Below, one piece after another: positions 30,499 to 40,570 of a stretch of 64,000 nucleotides of DNA. The position numbers were made by a program, and so were the translations under genes. Every line of letters starts with the position of its first letter. Position 1 is the stretch's first letter. The notes under the pieces are model-generated. The model saw only the letters and a list, made by a program, of their open reading frames with translations. It ran no database searches and was not told the DNA's origin. The stretch is from R-RK-3 sp963834945 (GTDB lineage: Bacteria > Pseudomonadota > Alphaproteobacteria > Rhizobiales > Rhodomicrobiaceae), in NCBI GenBank assembly GCA_963834945.1, contig CAWIDT010000008.1, positions 1 through 64,000 on the forward strand, read 5' to 3'.

Positions 30499-31984
30499 AT
30501 GCGGGTCTCATCGTATCATTGGGGAATCGATTTTGGCGGCGCGCAGCCCGCTGTCCGGCGGCTTGCGACGGCCGCTCTCGTGGCTGTGCTCGCGATCACG
30601 CTGGCCTCGCTCCCCGCCGACGCCAGGCGGCGCGCCAAGCACTCCTCATATTCGCCGCCTGCCGCCGCGATGGTGATCGACGCCTATACCGGCAAGGTGC
30701 TCTATGCCGAGAACGAGAACAAGCCGCGTTTCCCTGCGTCCGTCACCAAGGTGATGACGCTCTATCTGCTGTTCGAGCAGCTTCGCAAGGGCGATATGCA
30801 AGCATGGACACCGAGCTCAAGGTCAGCGCCGCGGCGGCGGCGCAGGCGCCCTCCAAACTCGGGCTCGAAGCGGGCGACACGATCAGCGTGAATGACGCGA
30901 TGTACGCGCTGGTCACCAAATCGGCGAATGATGTCGCGGCCGTGATCGCGGAAAATGTCGCCGGTTCGGAAACCGGCCTTCGCCCGCATGATGACGTTGA
31001 AGGCCCGTTCGATGGGCATGACGAATACCACCTTCCGCAACGCCTCCGGCCTTCCCGATCCCGATCAGACGACCACCGCCCGCGACCTCGTCACCTTAGG
31101 CCGGCGCATCCTGTCGGACTTCCCGAAGGAGTCGAAAATTTTCAGCACCCGCTTTTTTCAATATGGCGATGCGAGGCTCAAGAATCACAACGGGCTGCTG
31201 TTCAGCTATGCCGGAACGGAAGGCCTGAAGACCGGCTATACCAGGGATTCCGGCTTCAACCTGCTGACCTCCTGCCGCCGGGACGACAAGCATCTGATCG
31301 CCGTGGTGCTTGGCGGGCGGTCCAGCCGCGACCGCAACGAGCGCATGCGCGGGCTGCTCGACGCGTCCTGGCGCAAAGCCATCGCCTATAATGATATCCG
31401 CCAGCACACACCCGAAAAGCTCGCGGCGGAAACCGAAGTGCGATTTCACCGATGAGATGATGCCGGAGCGCAATCCGGCGTTCCATTCGACCGTCTCGGA
31501 GCGCACGCTGTCGATCGCGATGGCGGCGGCGCGCGAAGCGGGAGAGCCGCAAGCGGAACAGCCGCTGTGACGGAGAAAGTCGCCGTCGCCGCGCTGAACG
31601 ATACCTCCGCCGCCGAGCCGTCCGATGACGAGGACGACGCCGAAGCGCAGAATTCCGAGGAAGGCGACAGCGCCCCGGAAGCGGCGGCCCGCGAGGAAGC
31701 GCCGGCGCAGACGCCCGCCCAGCAGCAATTGGCGCTTGGACCGTATCATGTGCAGGTCGGATCCTATCTCGACGTCGCCGGCGCCAAGAGCAGGCTCGCG
31801 ACTGTCGCCGAGAAGGCATCCGATCTTCTCGAGCGGTCACGGATTGCTGACGGTCCCCGGGGAAGCGCATGGCAAGTCTTACATCCGCGCCCGCTTCGGC
31901 AGCTTTTCGGAGGATAAGGCGTTCAGCACCTGCACCAGGTTGAAGCGCCTGAAGATCGATTGTCTGGTGGTGCGCGCCGAATAG
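30499..31984 (+). pseudogene. D-alanyl-D-alanine carboxypeptidase with C-terminal SPOR domain, several frameshifts
   Basis: This is a penicillin-binding protein of the S11 family that trims pentapeptide side chains in the periplasm. Assembled across frames it has a signal segment, the serine motif PASVTKVMTLYLLFEQ, the second motif KSANDVAAVIAENVAGS and the KTG motif in GLKTGYTRDSGFNL. A long acidic linker follows, then a SPOR peptidoglycan-binding domain (YHVQVGSYLDVAGAKSRL to DCLVVRAE). Shifts near 30800, 30970, 31440, 31565 and 31830 include a two-base gain, extra bases and one missing base. All catalytic motifs survive. The ATG at 30499 is preceded by GGGGAGG. Confidence 0.8.
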
Positions 31985-31993
31985 GCCGCGCCT

Positions 31994-33468
31994 TCAGCCG
32001 GAGCCGGCCTCTGCGGCGCTTTGATGATGCGCCTGCGCGGCGCGCACGGCTTGCGCCTCGACCCGCACCACCCGCAGCATGTTGGTCGCGCCCGGAGTGC
32101 CGAAGGGCAGCCCCGCCGAGACGATCACCTTGTCGCCCAGCTTCGCCACGCCTTCCCGTGCCGCCAGGCGGCAGGCGCGCGTCACCATGTCGGCGACGGA
32201 ATGCGGGTCTTCCGTCAGCACGCAATGGATGCCCCAGGCGACCGAAAGCCGCCGTGCGGTCACCTTGCTGGTCGAGAGGACGAGGATCGGCTGGCGCGGC
32301 CGGTGGCGGGCGACGCGCAGGGCCGTGGCGCCGGTGGATGTGTAGCAGATGATCGAGGACAGCCCGGCATCACGCGCGATGGAGCAGGCCGCCGCGCTGA
32401 TCGCATCGGCCGATGAGGTGTCGGTCTCGGGCCGCTGGCCGTTCATGATGCTCTCATAGAGCGCGTCGCGCTCCACCTCCAGCGCGATATCGCTCATGGT
32501 CGCGACTGCGTCGGCAGGAAACTGCCCGGAAGCCGATTCGGCCGAGAGCATCACCGCGTCGGCACCCTCGAAGACGGCGGTAGCGACGTCGGAGACTTCG
32601 GCGCGGGTCGGCACCGGGGCGCTGATCATCAATTCCAGCATCTGCGTCGCAACGACGACGGGCTTGCCGAATCGCCGCGCCAGCCGGGTCAGCCGCTTCT
32701 GGACGCCCGGAACCTGTTGCAGCGGCAGTTCGACGCCCAGGTCTCCGCGCGCCACCATGATGGCGTCGGATTCGGCCAGGATGCGCTCGATGTCCTGCAC
32801 TGCAGACGGCTTTTCGATCTTCGACATGACCGCGGCGCGGCCATCGATCAGCTGCTTCGCTTCGATGACGTCTTCGGCGCGCTGGACGAAGGACAAGGCG
32901 ATCCAATCGACGCCGAGATTGGCCGCATATTCCAGGTTCTCGCGGTCGCGTTCGGTGAGCGGGCTGAAATTGAGCACCGTGTCGGGCAGGCTCACGCCCT
33001 TTGCGGCTCGACAGTTCGCCGCCGATCAGAACTTTGGTGTCGATGCTGTCATGGCGTATGGGCCGTGGTGACCAAACGCAGCTTGCCGTCGTTCAGCAGC
33101 AGGTGGTCGCCGGGCTTGATCGCCTCGAAAATTTCCGGATGAGGCAGGAAGACGCGCGCATGCGTGCCCGGTTCCTCGCTCTTGTCGAAGCTGAAACTCT
33201 GGCCGGCGGTCAACTCGACGGCCTGGGCGAATTGACCGACACGCAATTTCGGCCCTTGAAGGTCGCATAAAATGCCGATCGGGTGATCGGTCTCGCGCTC
33301 GATAGCGCGGATTTGCGCGTGCCGCTCCCGCAGATCCTCGTGCGATGCGTGGCTCATATTGATTCGGAAGACATCGGCGCCGGCATCGAAAAGCCGCCTG
33401 ATCATCTCGGGCCGCGATGACGCGGGACCGAGAGTTGCGATGATTTTCGCCCGACGATTTCGCCTCAT
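31994..33468 (-). pseudogene. pyk: Pyruvate kinase, two nearby frameshifts
   Basis: The enzyme transfers phosphate from phosphoenolpyruvate to ADP. The N-terminal frame (33049-33468) has AKIIATLGPASS and RINMSHASHEDL. The C-terminal frame (31994-32995) has VDWIALSFVQ, SKIEKPSAVQ, DAIMVARGDLGVELPL and VVVATQMLE, the ligands for Mg, K and substrate. Between them about 18 codons need two single-base corrections to read DSIDTKVLIGGELSSRKGVSLPD. Its start ATG overlaps the DUF1036 stop by four bases. The operon is glycerate kinase-DUF1036-pyk, feeding 2-phosphoglycerate toward pyruvate. As a central enzyme with fully conserved ends it is probably intact in the cell. Confidence 0.88.
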
Positions 33469-33914
33469 TGCGTCGCTGCTCCGCCTTCGCCCGGATCCGC
33501 CAATCGGACGGTCCAGTCCTTTTCTTCGTTGGTGTCGACTTCAAAAAATCCGGAGCGCTTGTAGTTGCGCGTCTGGCAATCCTGCACGCCGCGTATGGTG
33601 AATGCTTTGTCGCCCGTGCACATGAACGCTTTGCCGCCCCATTCGCCGCCGCGATCATAATCAAGTGCATGAATATAGTAATATCGCGCCACGAGCGTGC
33701 CCTTCAGCAGAACCTCACAGGTTTGTGAGGCGACATTCCACCAGCCTTCGCTGACCCAGCCCTGTTCATCCTTATAGCCGATGGCGACGCCGATGCGGCT
33801 GGCGGTGGTATTGCACAATTTCAGATCCGCTGCGGCAGGCGCGACCCGAACAAAGGCGGAGGCGGCAAGAAGGCAGAGGCAAACGGCAATGCGGCTTGAT
33901 GTGTGTCTCTTCAT
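33465..33914 (-). CDS. DUF1036 secreted protein
   Basis: This 149-residue protein has an N-terminal signal peptide (cleaved near APAAADL). The mature DUF1036 domain carries LCNTTASRIGVAIGYKD, SEGWWNVASQTCEVLL, YYIHALDYDRGGEW and a pair of further Cys in CTGDKAFTIRGVQDC, suggesting disulfides. No activity is established for the family. It overlaps the pyk start by four bases and follows glycerate kinase by 37 bases, a conserved arrangement in this order. The Met at 33914 is chosen for the signal peptide. Confidence 0.88.
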   Translation of the reverse strand: MKRHTSSRIAVCLCLLAASAFVRVAPAAADLKLCNTTASRIGVAIGYKDEQGWVSEGWWNVASQTCEVLLKGTLVARYYYIHALDYDRGGEWGGKAFMCTGDKAFTIRGVQDCQTRNYKRSGFFEVDTNEEKDWTVRLADPGEGGAATQ

Positions 33915-33951
33915 CTGAGTTCCACGTTTGACGGATGTACTCGGTATCACA

Positions 33952-35248
33952 TTATGCAGGGTCAACGAGGATTACCCGCAGATCGTTCACATTCGTGAAG
34001 CTGGGCCCGCTGACGATAAGATCGTCTCAACACTTCAAAAAATCCCGTCGAATCATTATCCGCCAGAGAGGATGCCGGGATCGAGTTTTGCCGCCGCCGC
34101 CCGGCCGAGCGTATCCGGCGTGATAACGGCGCCGGCGGGATCGTCAGGCCTCCCGCTGCCTCCATCGCTGCCGTCCGTGTCGGCGGCCAGGGCGAAAATA
34201 CCAGGACGGCCGCCAAGAGCAAGCGCAAGCGCAAGCGCATATTCCTGATTTGGGCCGCCGCGCCCGTTTCCGCTGATCGTCACCGTCAGCTCGCCGCCCG
34301 AAAGGATGGCGACGCGCCTGCCATCCCGTGCGCATCGAGGGCGAGACGGGCATGTTCGGCGGCGACCTCACGCGCTTCGCCCTCGATGCGCGTCGCCCAG
34401 CATGACCGGCTCGTATCCATGACCGGCAGCCGTCGCGGCGGCGGCCCGCAAGCGCGTCCCGTGGGGCGGCCGCCAGGACGAATTGCGCGCCGGCGAAGGC
34501 CGGATCGCCCGGCTTGGGGGTTTCGTTCGCTGGCATCGCCGAGGGCGGCGAGAATGGCGGGCGCGGGTGACAGGCCGTAACGGACGAGCACCGCCCGCGC
34601 CTGCGCCAGCGTGGTCGCGTCAGCGACGGTCGGCCCCGAGCCGATCGTGTCCGGCGCGTCGCCCGGCACATCCGATATCGCCAGGGTGACGATGCGGGCG
34701 GGCGCAGGCGGCGCGCGCCAGCCGTCCGCCCTTGATGCGCGACAGGTGCTTGCGCACGCAATTGATTTCGCTGATCGGCGCGCCGGCACGCAAGCAGACT
34801 GCGCGTCAGCTCCTGCTTCTCCGCAAGACTGATGCCCGGCAAAGGCGCGGCCCAGAGCGCCGAGGCGCCACCCGAGATCAGCGCCAGCAGCAGATCGCCC
34901 GCGCGCGGCATCTCCGGCAAGACGCAGCGCACGGTCGGCGGCAGCGGCGCTGGTGCCGTCGGGCACGGGATGGGCGGCCTCCATCAGCTCGAAGGCGGAA
35001 AGCGGCAGGCCATAGCCTTTGCGGGTCACCGCCAGGCCGATGAAGCGTCCCGCCGCGATGGCGTCGGCGTAATGCGCTTCGGCCGCCTGGGCCATTGACG
35101 CGGCGGCCTTGCCGCATGCGAGCGCGATCAGGCGGCCATCGCGCGGCGCCGGCGGAAAATGCGGCGGCAGGCAAAGCGCGGGCTGGGCGGCGGCAACGGC
35201 CGATTCATAGATCGCCAGCAGGATCGCGCGGTGATCCGCCTGTTTCAT
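33952..35248 (-). pseudogene. Glycerate 2-kinase (DUF4147/MOFRL family), many frameshifts
   Basis: Fragments in all three minus frames belong to one GckA/TtuD-type kinase. The N-terminal part has ALACGKAAASMAQAAEAHY, AHPVPDGTSAAAADRAL and LALISGGASALWAAPLPG. The middle has ISDVPGDAPDTIGSGPTV. The MOFRL C-terminal domain has SGNGRGGPNQEYALALAL, AADTDGSDGG and, after a final shift, LIVSGPSFTNVNDLRVIL, ending at 33952. At least six frame changes are required. It phosphorylates D-glycerate to 2-phosphoglycerate, matching the downstream pyruvate kinase. The start ATG is at 35248. Confidence 0.8.
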
Positions 35249-35386
35249 GAGCTGAAAGCCGATCGCCTGGGCATCTGGGCCTATCCGAATGGTTATATGT
35301 GCAAAAATGCCAATGTGGTTGAAAAACCGTGCAGAATTTCGGGCGGTGGTCTAGCCGCATGTAAATTGCGGAGCTATATCTACCCC

Positions 35387-36267
35387 ATGCTCGACACGAT
35401 GCCCATGAACGGCACGGTCGCCAACAAGGTGACCGATGCTCCTTATACTATTTTACCGGGTTCGCTGACCAGCGGCGTGCTGCTGCTCTGCGATCATGCG
35501 GACAACGGCTTTCCGGCCGGGTATGACACGCTCGGCGTGGCGCCGGCGCAGCTGCAGCGCCATATCGCCTATGATCCGGGCGCGGCCGGTATCACCCGCC
35601 ACATGTCGCGGCTGCTCGGAGCGCCGGCGGTGCTGACGCGCTATTCCCGGCTGCTGATCGATCCGAATCGCGGCGAGAACGATCCTACGCTGATCATGCG
35701 CATCTCCGATGGCGCGATTGTGCCGGGCAATGCCGCAATCAGCGCAGGAAGAGCGCCAAAAGCGTATCGACCAATATTACCGGCCTTATCATGCCGCCGT
35801 CGACCAGATGATCGATGCGATGATCGATGCCGGGAAGCCGCCGGTCATCTACTCCGTCCACAGCTTCACCGAAAACTGGCGCGGCTGGATGCGTCCCTGG
35901 CATGTCGGCGTGCTTTGGGACAAGGACCCGAGGCTGGCCATTCCGCTGCTGAATGCGCTTCGCGAGGATGAGAGGCTCGTCGTCGGCGACAACGAGCCTT
36001 ATGCGGGCGCCCTGCTCGGCGACTGCGTTTACACGCATGCCACGACTGCGGGGCCTGGCGAATGCGCTCATCGAAGTGCGTCAGGACCTGATCCGCGACG
36101 AAGCGGGGCAGGCCGAATGGGGCGAGCGGCTCGGGCATATGCTGCGCCGCATCCTTGCCAAATCCCGCGCCGCCACCACATTCCATTCGATCCGCTATTA
36201 CGGGTCCCGCTCTGACAGGGCTTCCACGCGCCGACGGAGCGGCCAGGCGGGAGGATGGAATGGCTAA
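35387..36267 (+). pseudogene. N-formylglutamate amidohydrolase family protein, two frameshifts
   Basis: Read across frames it is a complete FGase-domain hydrolase: LLLCDHADNGFP (metal-binding motif), TRYSRLLIDPNRGENDPTLI, then IDQYYRPYHAAVDQMIDA, IYSVHSFTENWRGWMRPWHVG and GDNEPYAG, and finally ALIEVRQDLIRDEAGQAEWG. The frame moves by one base near 35740 and again near 36045, each explained by one extra base. Members hydrolyse N-formylglutamate (histidine degradation) or related amides. There are no hut genes nearby, so the substrate is open. The start is uncertain (35387 or 35399). It is divergent from glycerate kinase and precedes DUF1244. Confidence 0.8.
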
Positions 36268-36573
36268 GCGCGAAATCGACCCCAAACTTGCGGTAGAATT
36301 GGAAGCGGCCGTCGTTCCGCCGTCTCGTCGCGCATTTGCGCGACCGCCCCGACGCGCAAAATATCGACCTGATGAATCTCGCCGGCTTCTGCCGCAATTG
36401 CCTCGCCAATTGGTATCGCGACGCGGCGCTTGAGAAGGGCGTCGAGTTGTCGAAGGACGATACGCGCGAAATCGATCTACGGCATGCCCTATGAGGAATG
36501 GAAAGCGCTGCATCAGGCCGAAGCGAGCCCCGAGCAGCGCGGACGGCTCGACGCCGCTCAGAAGAATCATTAG
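36259..36573 (+). pseudogene. DUF1244 family protein, two frameshifts
   Basis: MAKREIDPKLAVELEAAV at the ATG 36259 (after GGGAGGAT) is followed, after one extra base near 36314, by FRRLVAHLRDRPDAQNIDLMNLAGFCRNCLANW. After another near 36472 comes IYGMPYEEWKALHQ, ending at TAG 36571. That is the entire small DUF1244 domain (about 100 residues) with its conserved FCRNCLANWY block. The function is unknown. It usually sits beside the DUF2312/gapR gene, as here. Both lesions are single extra bases. Confidence 0.75.
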
Positions 36574-36729
36574 CGGCGCCGCCAGCGTTTTTTAGCATTT
36601 ATCCGCAGCTCACCAGCGGCACCGGGATAAATCGGCACTGCGTGTTGAGCCGGAGCGCAAACCTTTCTAGCCTCCACCCAATCTCGACGCGCCGAATCGG
36701 TGCGACGTTCCACGCATGGGGAGAAGCCG

Positions 36730-37029
36730 ATGGCGATCAGCGACATCATGGAAGAGTCCGCGCCGGCCGAAAATCTGCAAGGCAGCGCGAAAGATCATTT
36801 GCGGGCGTTCATCGAACGCATCGAGCGGCTGGAGGAGGAGAAGGCGGCGCTGGCCGAAGACATTCGCGAGGTCTATGCCGAGGCGAAAGGCACCGGCTTC
36901 GACACCAAGGCGTTGCGCACGATCATCCGCCTGCGCAAGCTTGAGGATCACGAGCGCATGGAACAGGAGGCGCTGCTGGCCACCTATATGCACGCGCTCG
37001 GCATGATCGGCGGTTTGGAAAGCCAATAG
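36730..37029 (+). CDS. gapR: GapR-family nucleoid-associated protein (DUF2312)
   Basis: This 99-residue, mostly helical protein matches DUF2312: LRAFIERIERLEEEKAALAEDIREVYAEAKGTGFDTKALRTIIRLRK. The first half forms a coiled coil and the basic second half contacts DNA. In Caulobacter GapR tetramers encircle AT-rich, overtwisted DNA and assist topoisomerases during replication and transcription. The ATG at 36730 matches the family start. It follows DUF1244, and a hairpin terminator separates it from the convergent DUF882 gene. Confidence 0.92.
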   Translation: MAISDIMEESAPAENLQGSAKDHLRAFIERIERLEEEKAALAEDIREVYAEAKGTGFDTKALRTIIRLRKLEDHERMEQEALLATYMHALGMIGGLESQ

Positions 37030-37085
37030 CGGCAATTTTCCGGGTCCGACGGAGCGCCGTAGGACAGATTTGAGGGTGGGACGAT

Positions 37086-37116
37086 GAGGCTTGGGCCCGC
37101 GATAAGCTCAAGCCTC
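37086..37116. terminator. Bidirectional terminator between gapR and the DUF882 gene
   Basis: GAGGCTTGGGC (37086-37096) pairs with GCTCAAGCCTC (37106-37116) with one G-U, leaving a nine-base loop. It lies between convergent genes and is followed by TCGTTTATC. Confidence 0.6.
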
Positions 37117-37120
37117 TCGT

Positions 37121-38518
37121 TTATCTGCGGCCGATCGGAATGTTTTGCGCCGTCTGCACGCGCTCCTCACCGCCGGGCGAATCGCGGTCGAGCCGCTTGA
37201 CCGCCGTATTGACGGCCGTTCCCTGGAAGCGCTGCGCCCAGAACATCTGAGCATATTGGAGGCCCGGCTCAAACTGCGTATTCAACATCTCGCGCGGCTC
37301 GGCAAACATCATATGCACCTTGCTCAGCTCAAGCTCGGCGCCGGCGGTGGTCATATCCATGCTGGCGACAGGCGTATCCGACATCAGTGGCAGGACCGGG
37401 AAGGGCTGATAATCCAATTCGTCCGGGTGATCGTCATCATATTCCGGGCTGGACGCGACCTGGTCGTCGTTCACGACAGTATCGGAGGGTTTGCCGTCGA
37501 GAAAATCCTGCTTGAACGATTCGGGGTCGGGCTTTGCGGCAGCCTGCCGCATCGGCGTTTGAATCAGCGATTCCGGCTTTTCCTCTGTGACGGCCGGTGT
37601 CTCGCCCCTCGAGAGGGAGAATGACGGCGTCATGCTGGCAAAGGTGAGGGCGGGTTTCGCCGGCTTGAACGGGATCGACTTCGGTTCGCTCGGGCCGGAC
37701 TGCGTCAGGCTGGCGAGGATCACCCGTCCGCTGTCACCGCCGCTCAGCTTCCTCTGCACCGCGATCGGCAATTCGCCGCCTCGGTCCTGCAGATTGGCCA
37801 GCGCGATCTGGAAGTCTTTCTTGGTGATCGGCCTCCCATCGGCGGGAATGTGTTTCGTCTGGCCGGAAGGGAACAGGATGGCGAGTTCCTGCCGCGGCAC
37901 GCGCGGCCATGCGCGGACATTCCCTGTATCGACATGGACGAAGGGGATGGCCGACGTCGGATAGTAGCCCACCCCGCCGCGTTCGCGAATGAGCGCCGAA
38001 TTGCGGAGTTGCTTGACCGGCACATCGGGGAATTCGATATCGGCGGCCTGGCCGGTGATATGCTTGCTTTGCCTCGCCTGACCGCCCACCGTGCGCCGCA
38101 GCATGGAGTTGGTCTTTTCCGAGCGGTGGCCGCAGATCAGATGCACCGGCTCCTTGGAACCGAGCTCCTCATGGATCTCCCAGATCAGGTCGATCAGCTT
38201 GGGGTCCATGGTGATGGTGATGTTCCGGCGCCAGTCCCGCATGAAGTAGTTCAACTTCTGCATGGCTTCAGGGACATATTGCCCGTCTCGCTTATAGACA
38301 ATCGAAATGCTGTCTTTGGTGTGGATGTTGTACATCGCGATCGTCCGCTCTTGCGCGGCGGAAGCGCCGAAGCAGAAGGCGACAAGCGCGGGGATCACAA
38401 GTGCGAACGTGGCAACACCGTGCCAGTTCAGCACGCGGTCGACAGGAGAAGTGCCCAATTGTCCCTCTCGATCGGAGTTGAAGAGCCGTCCGATCTCTCT
38501 CACCCAGATAGACCACAT
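37121..38518 (-). CDS. DUF882 (YcbK/M15-like) membrane-anchored murein peptidase
   Basis: This 465-residue protein has an N-terminal membrane anchor/signal (VATFALVIPALVAFCFGA). The peptidase_M15_2 domain has zinc-site residues in VHLICGHRSEKTN, SKHITGQAADIEF and IPFVHVDTGNVRAW. Homologues such as MepK (YcbK) cut peptidoglycan crosslinks, including the 3-3 crosslinks made by L,D-transpeptidases. The C-terminal half is a long, probably disordered region. The Met at 38518 is chosen, since the frame extends to 38686 but would run through the upstream terminator. Its neighbour on the same strand is an L,D-transpeptidase, so the pair makes functional sense. Confidence 0.85.
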   Translation of the reverse strand: MWSIWVREIGRLFNSDREGQLGTSPVDRVLNWHGVATFALVIPALVAFCFGASAAQERTIAMYNIHTKDSISIVYKRDGQYVPEAMQKLNYFMRDWRRNITITMDPKLIDLIWEIHEELGSKEPVHLICGHRSEKTNSMLRRTVGGQARQSKHITGQAADIEFPDVPVKQLRNSALIRERGGVGYYPTSAIPFVHVDTGNVRAWPRVPRQELAILFPSGQTKHIPADGRPITKKDFQIALANLQDRGGELPIAVQRKLSGGDSGRVILASLTQSGPSEPKSIPFKPAKPALTFASMTPSFSLSRGETPAVTEEKPESLIQTPMRQAAAKPDPESFKQDFLDGKPSDTVVNDDQVASSPEYDDDHPDELDYQPFPVLPLMSDTPVASMDMTTAGAELELSKVHMMFAEPREMLNTQFEPGLQYAQMFWAQRFQGTAVNTAVKRLDRDSPGGEERVQTAQNIPIGRR

Positions 38519-38640
38519 GAAGCCGGTTCGCCTTTGATCCGCGTCGTTAAGCGGACCGATGATCGACGTTGTGTGGTTAAAATTCAGTATGTGGGGAATT
38601 GCGGGGAAAACATGGCAACGGTGCAAATCAGCAACCTGTG

Positions 38641-38667
38641 AAAAAAAATGCCGGCGCAGGGCCGGCA
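38641..38667 (-). terminator. Intrinsic terminator of the L,D-transpeptidase gene
   Basis: On the minus strand ATGCCGGC, a five-base loop and its complement form an 8 bp stem (38647-38667) followed by seven T. It lies 55 bases past the L,D-transpeptidase stop and upstream of the DUF882 start, so the two cell-wall genes are separate transcription units. Confidence 0.85.
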
Positions 38668-38721
38668 TCGCCGTATTTTCGTTCATTGTTGCGGGTTTAA
38701 TAGAGCCCTGCGGCTCTGCCG

Positions 38722-40434
38722 CTAGTTCCGCAGGCCACCTTCGCCGGCGTCGAACTCTTCTCCCCTGGCGGCGATCTGCTTTGCCGAATCGATTTTCAGC
38801 GCAACCCGAACGGTCGAATCATATCCGTAAATGTCGCGATAGCTTTGCAGCTTGCCGTCCTTGTCGACCCAAAGCGTAAAATAGGTGATGTAGACAGGCA
38901 CCTTCTTTTCCAGCTTCACCTGCTCGTCATTGGCGGTCGCCAGGGTCTGCTGAATCCTGCGGTCCGTCCATCCCTGGTCGGCCAGCAGCAATTTGGCGAA
39001 ATCGAGCGGATTTCGCACGCGCATGCAGCCATGGCTGTACGCACGGACCGGCTTGTCGAAGAGCTGCTTGGTCGGCGTGTCGTGCATATAAACGGAGTGT
39101 TTGTTCGGAAATAGGAACTTCACCTGTCCAAGCGCATTGCCCGGGCCGGGCACCTGCCGCAGGCTGAGCTTGTCCGGGTTGACCAGGTTCCAGTCGACCA
39201 TATAGGGATCGACGGTCCGTTCGCCCTGCCACACCACCTCGATATTGTTGCGGGTCAGATATCCCGGATTGCTCTGCATCGTCGGAATGATTTCTTTGAC
39301 GATGATGGATTTGGGCACGTTCCAATAGGGGTTGAAGACAACGAACTCCATCTGGTCGGAAAAGATCGGCGTCGGATTTTTCGGCGAGCCGGCGACGATG
39401 CGGTCTTCATGCACGATGCGCCCGTTCGTCATAACGCGGAACACGAATTCGGGCAGATTGATCCAGATGTAATGGTCGCCGAACGAGCGCGGCTCCCACC
39501 GCCAGCGCTCCATATTGGCGATGATCGTTCCGGCGCTCACATCGACGCTGCCGTCGTTGAGCATCTCCCGTGTGTCCCGCCCGATAATGCCGTCCGGTTT
39601 CAAGCCTTTGGAGGCCTGGAAGGCACGCACGGCATTGGCCAGAGCGTCGTCGTAATATTCGTCGGCATTGCCGTTCGGCGCATTCTGGGAAGGCGCAAGC
39701 GAAAAGCGCGCCCGCAGCAGAGCGACATGGGGGTGATAGGTGTTGGGCCCAAGCGCCGGCCCGTCCGGGATCCGAACCGCCTTCGCGCCCGATTTCACGG
39801 CCGACCTGACTTCCGCGAGCTTGACCTTCAACAGTTTGAATTGCTCGTTGGTGGGATGAAAGCTTTCCAGGAAGGCGCCGAGCTTGCCGCCGCTTTCCGA
39901 GATGCCGTTCAGCACTGCCTTGCTGTCCGGCCGGGCCGGCGTCAGGTCGAGGAATTCCTTGTCCAGCGCCGTGGGTACGAGGCGACCCGACTGTGCGTCA
40001 CGGGCGTAATCGAAGGCGGAGGCGCTCATCTTCAATTCCGCCTCCGCCAGCCATTCGGCGGGATAGCCGGACTGCTTGGCGAAACCTGCGCCATCGATGA
40101 TGCTGTAATCCGATGCGGCAAGCCCGAATTCGTCGGCGTGCTTGAAGACCTCGCGCAGCGCGGCGGCGTTCTTGTTCAAGCCGGATTCGCTCACCCAGAT
40201 CAGATTTTGCGGTCCGCGATAATATTCGGCAAAGCCCTTCAGATCCTCTTTGCTGAGTTGCAGCCTTTTACTCGCTTTGCCGCTCAGTTCCTCGTGCAAG
40301 GTTATGAATGTCGCTTCCATCCGGCTGATGAGGCGGTCCGGTGCGTCGGGCTCTACCGCGAAGGCCTGCGTCGCGGCCGTGCAGGTGACAGCCAGCGCCA
40401 GCGCTCCGGCTAGCGGCAATCGTAATAGCGTCAT
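38722..40434 (-). CDS. L,D-transpeptidase, YcbB/LdtD type
   Basis: This 570-residue periplasmic enzyme makes 3-3 crosslinks between meso-diaminopimelate residues of peptidoglycan. A signal peptide (ending QAFAVEP) is followed by a helical scaffold domain, a peptidoglycan-binding domain (AVRAFQASKGLKPDGIIGRDTREML) and the YkuD catalytic domain. The latter has HDTPTKQLF and the nucleophile motif YSHGCMRVRNPLDFAKLL, with the active Cys in SHGC. The size and order match YcbB rather than short ErfK-type enzymes. It is terminated by a strong hairpin before the DUF882 gene. Confidence 0.93.
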   Translation of the reverse strand: MTLLRLPLAGALALAVTCTAATQAFAVEPDAPDRLISRMEATFITLHEELSGKASKRLQLSKEDLKGFAEYYRGPQNLIWVSESGLNKNAAALREVFKHADEFGLAASDYSIIDGAGFAKQSGYPAEWLAEAELKMSASAFDYARDAQSGRLVPTALDKEFLDLTPARPDSKAVLNGISESGGKLGAFLESFHPTNEQFKLLKVKLAEVRSAVKSGAKAVRIPDGPALGPNTYHPHVALLRARFSLAPSQNAPNGNADEYYDDALANAVRAFQASKGLKPDGIIGRDTREMLNDGSVDVSAGTIIANMERWRWEPRSFGDHYIWINLPEFVFRVMTNGRIVHEDRIVAGSPKNPTPIFSDQMEFVVFNPYWNVPKSIIVKEIIPTMQSNPGYLTRNNIEVVWQGERTVDPYMVDWNLVNPDKLSLRQVPGPGNALGQVKFLFPNKHSVYMHDTPTKQLFDKPVRAYSHGCMRVRNPLDFAKLLLADQGWTDRRIQQTLATANDEQVKLEKKVPVYITYFTLWVDKDGKLQSYRDIYGYDSTVRVALKIDSAKQIAARGEEFDAGEGGLRN

Positions 40435-40570
40435 AAAGCCCCCTCAGTTTTGCCCGGTGGCACCATAAAGGTATAACGGCATTGGCGTCATCTGGTTTCG
40501 AACCTCGATAGTTTCCGCCATTTCAAACCCGTTTTGCAAGCGCACGCACCCCCTGGATACCGCACGTCAC

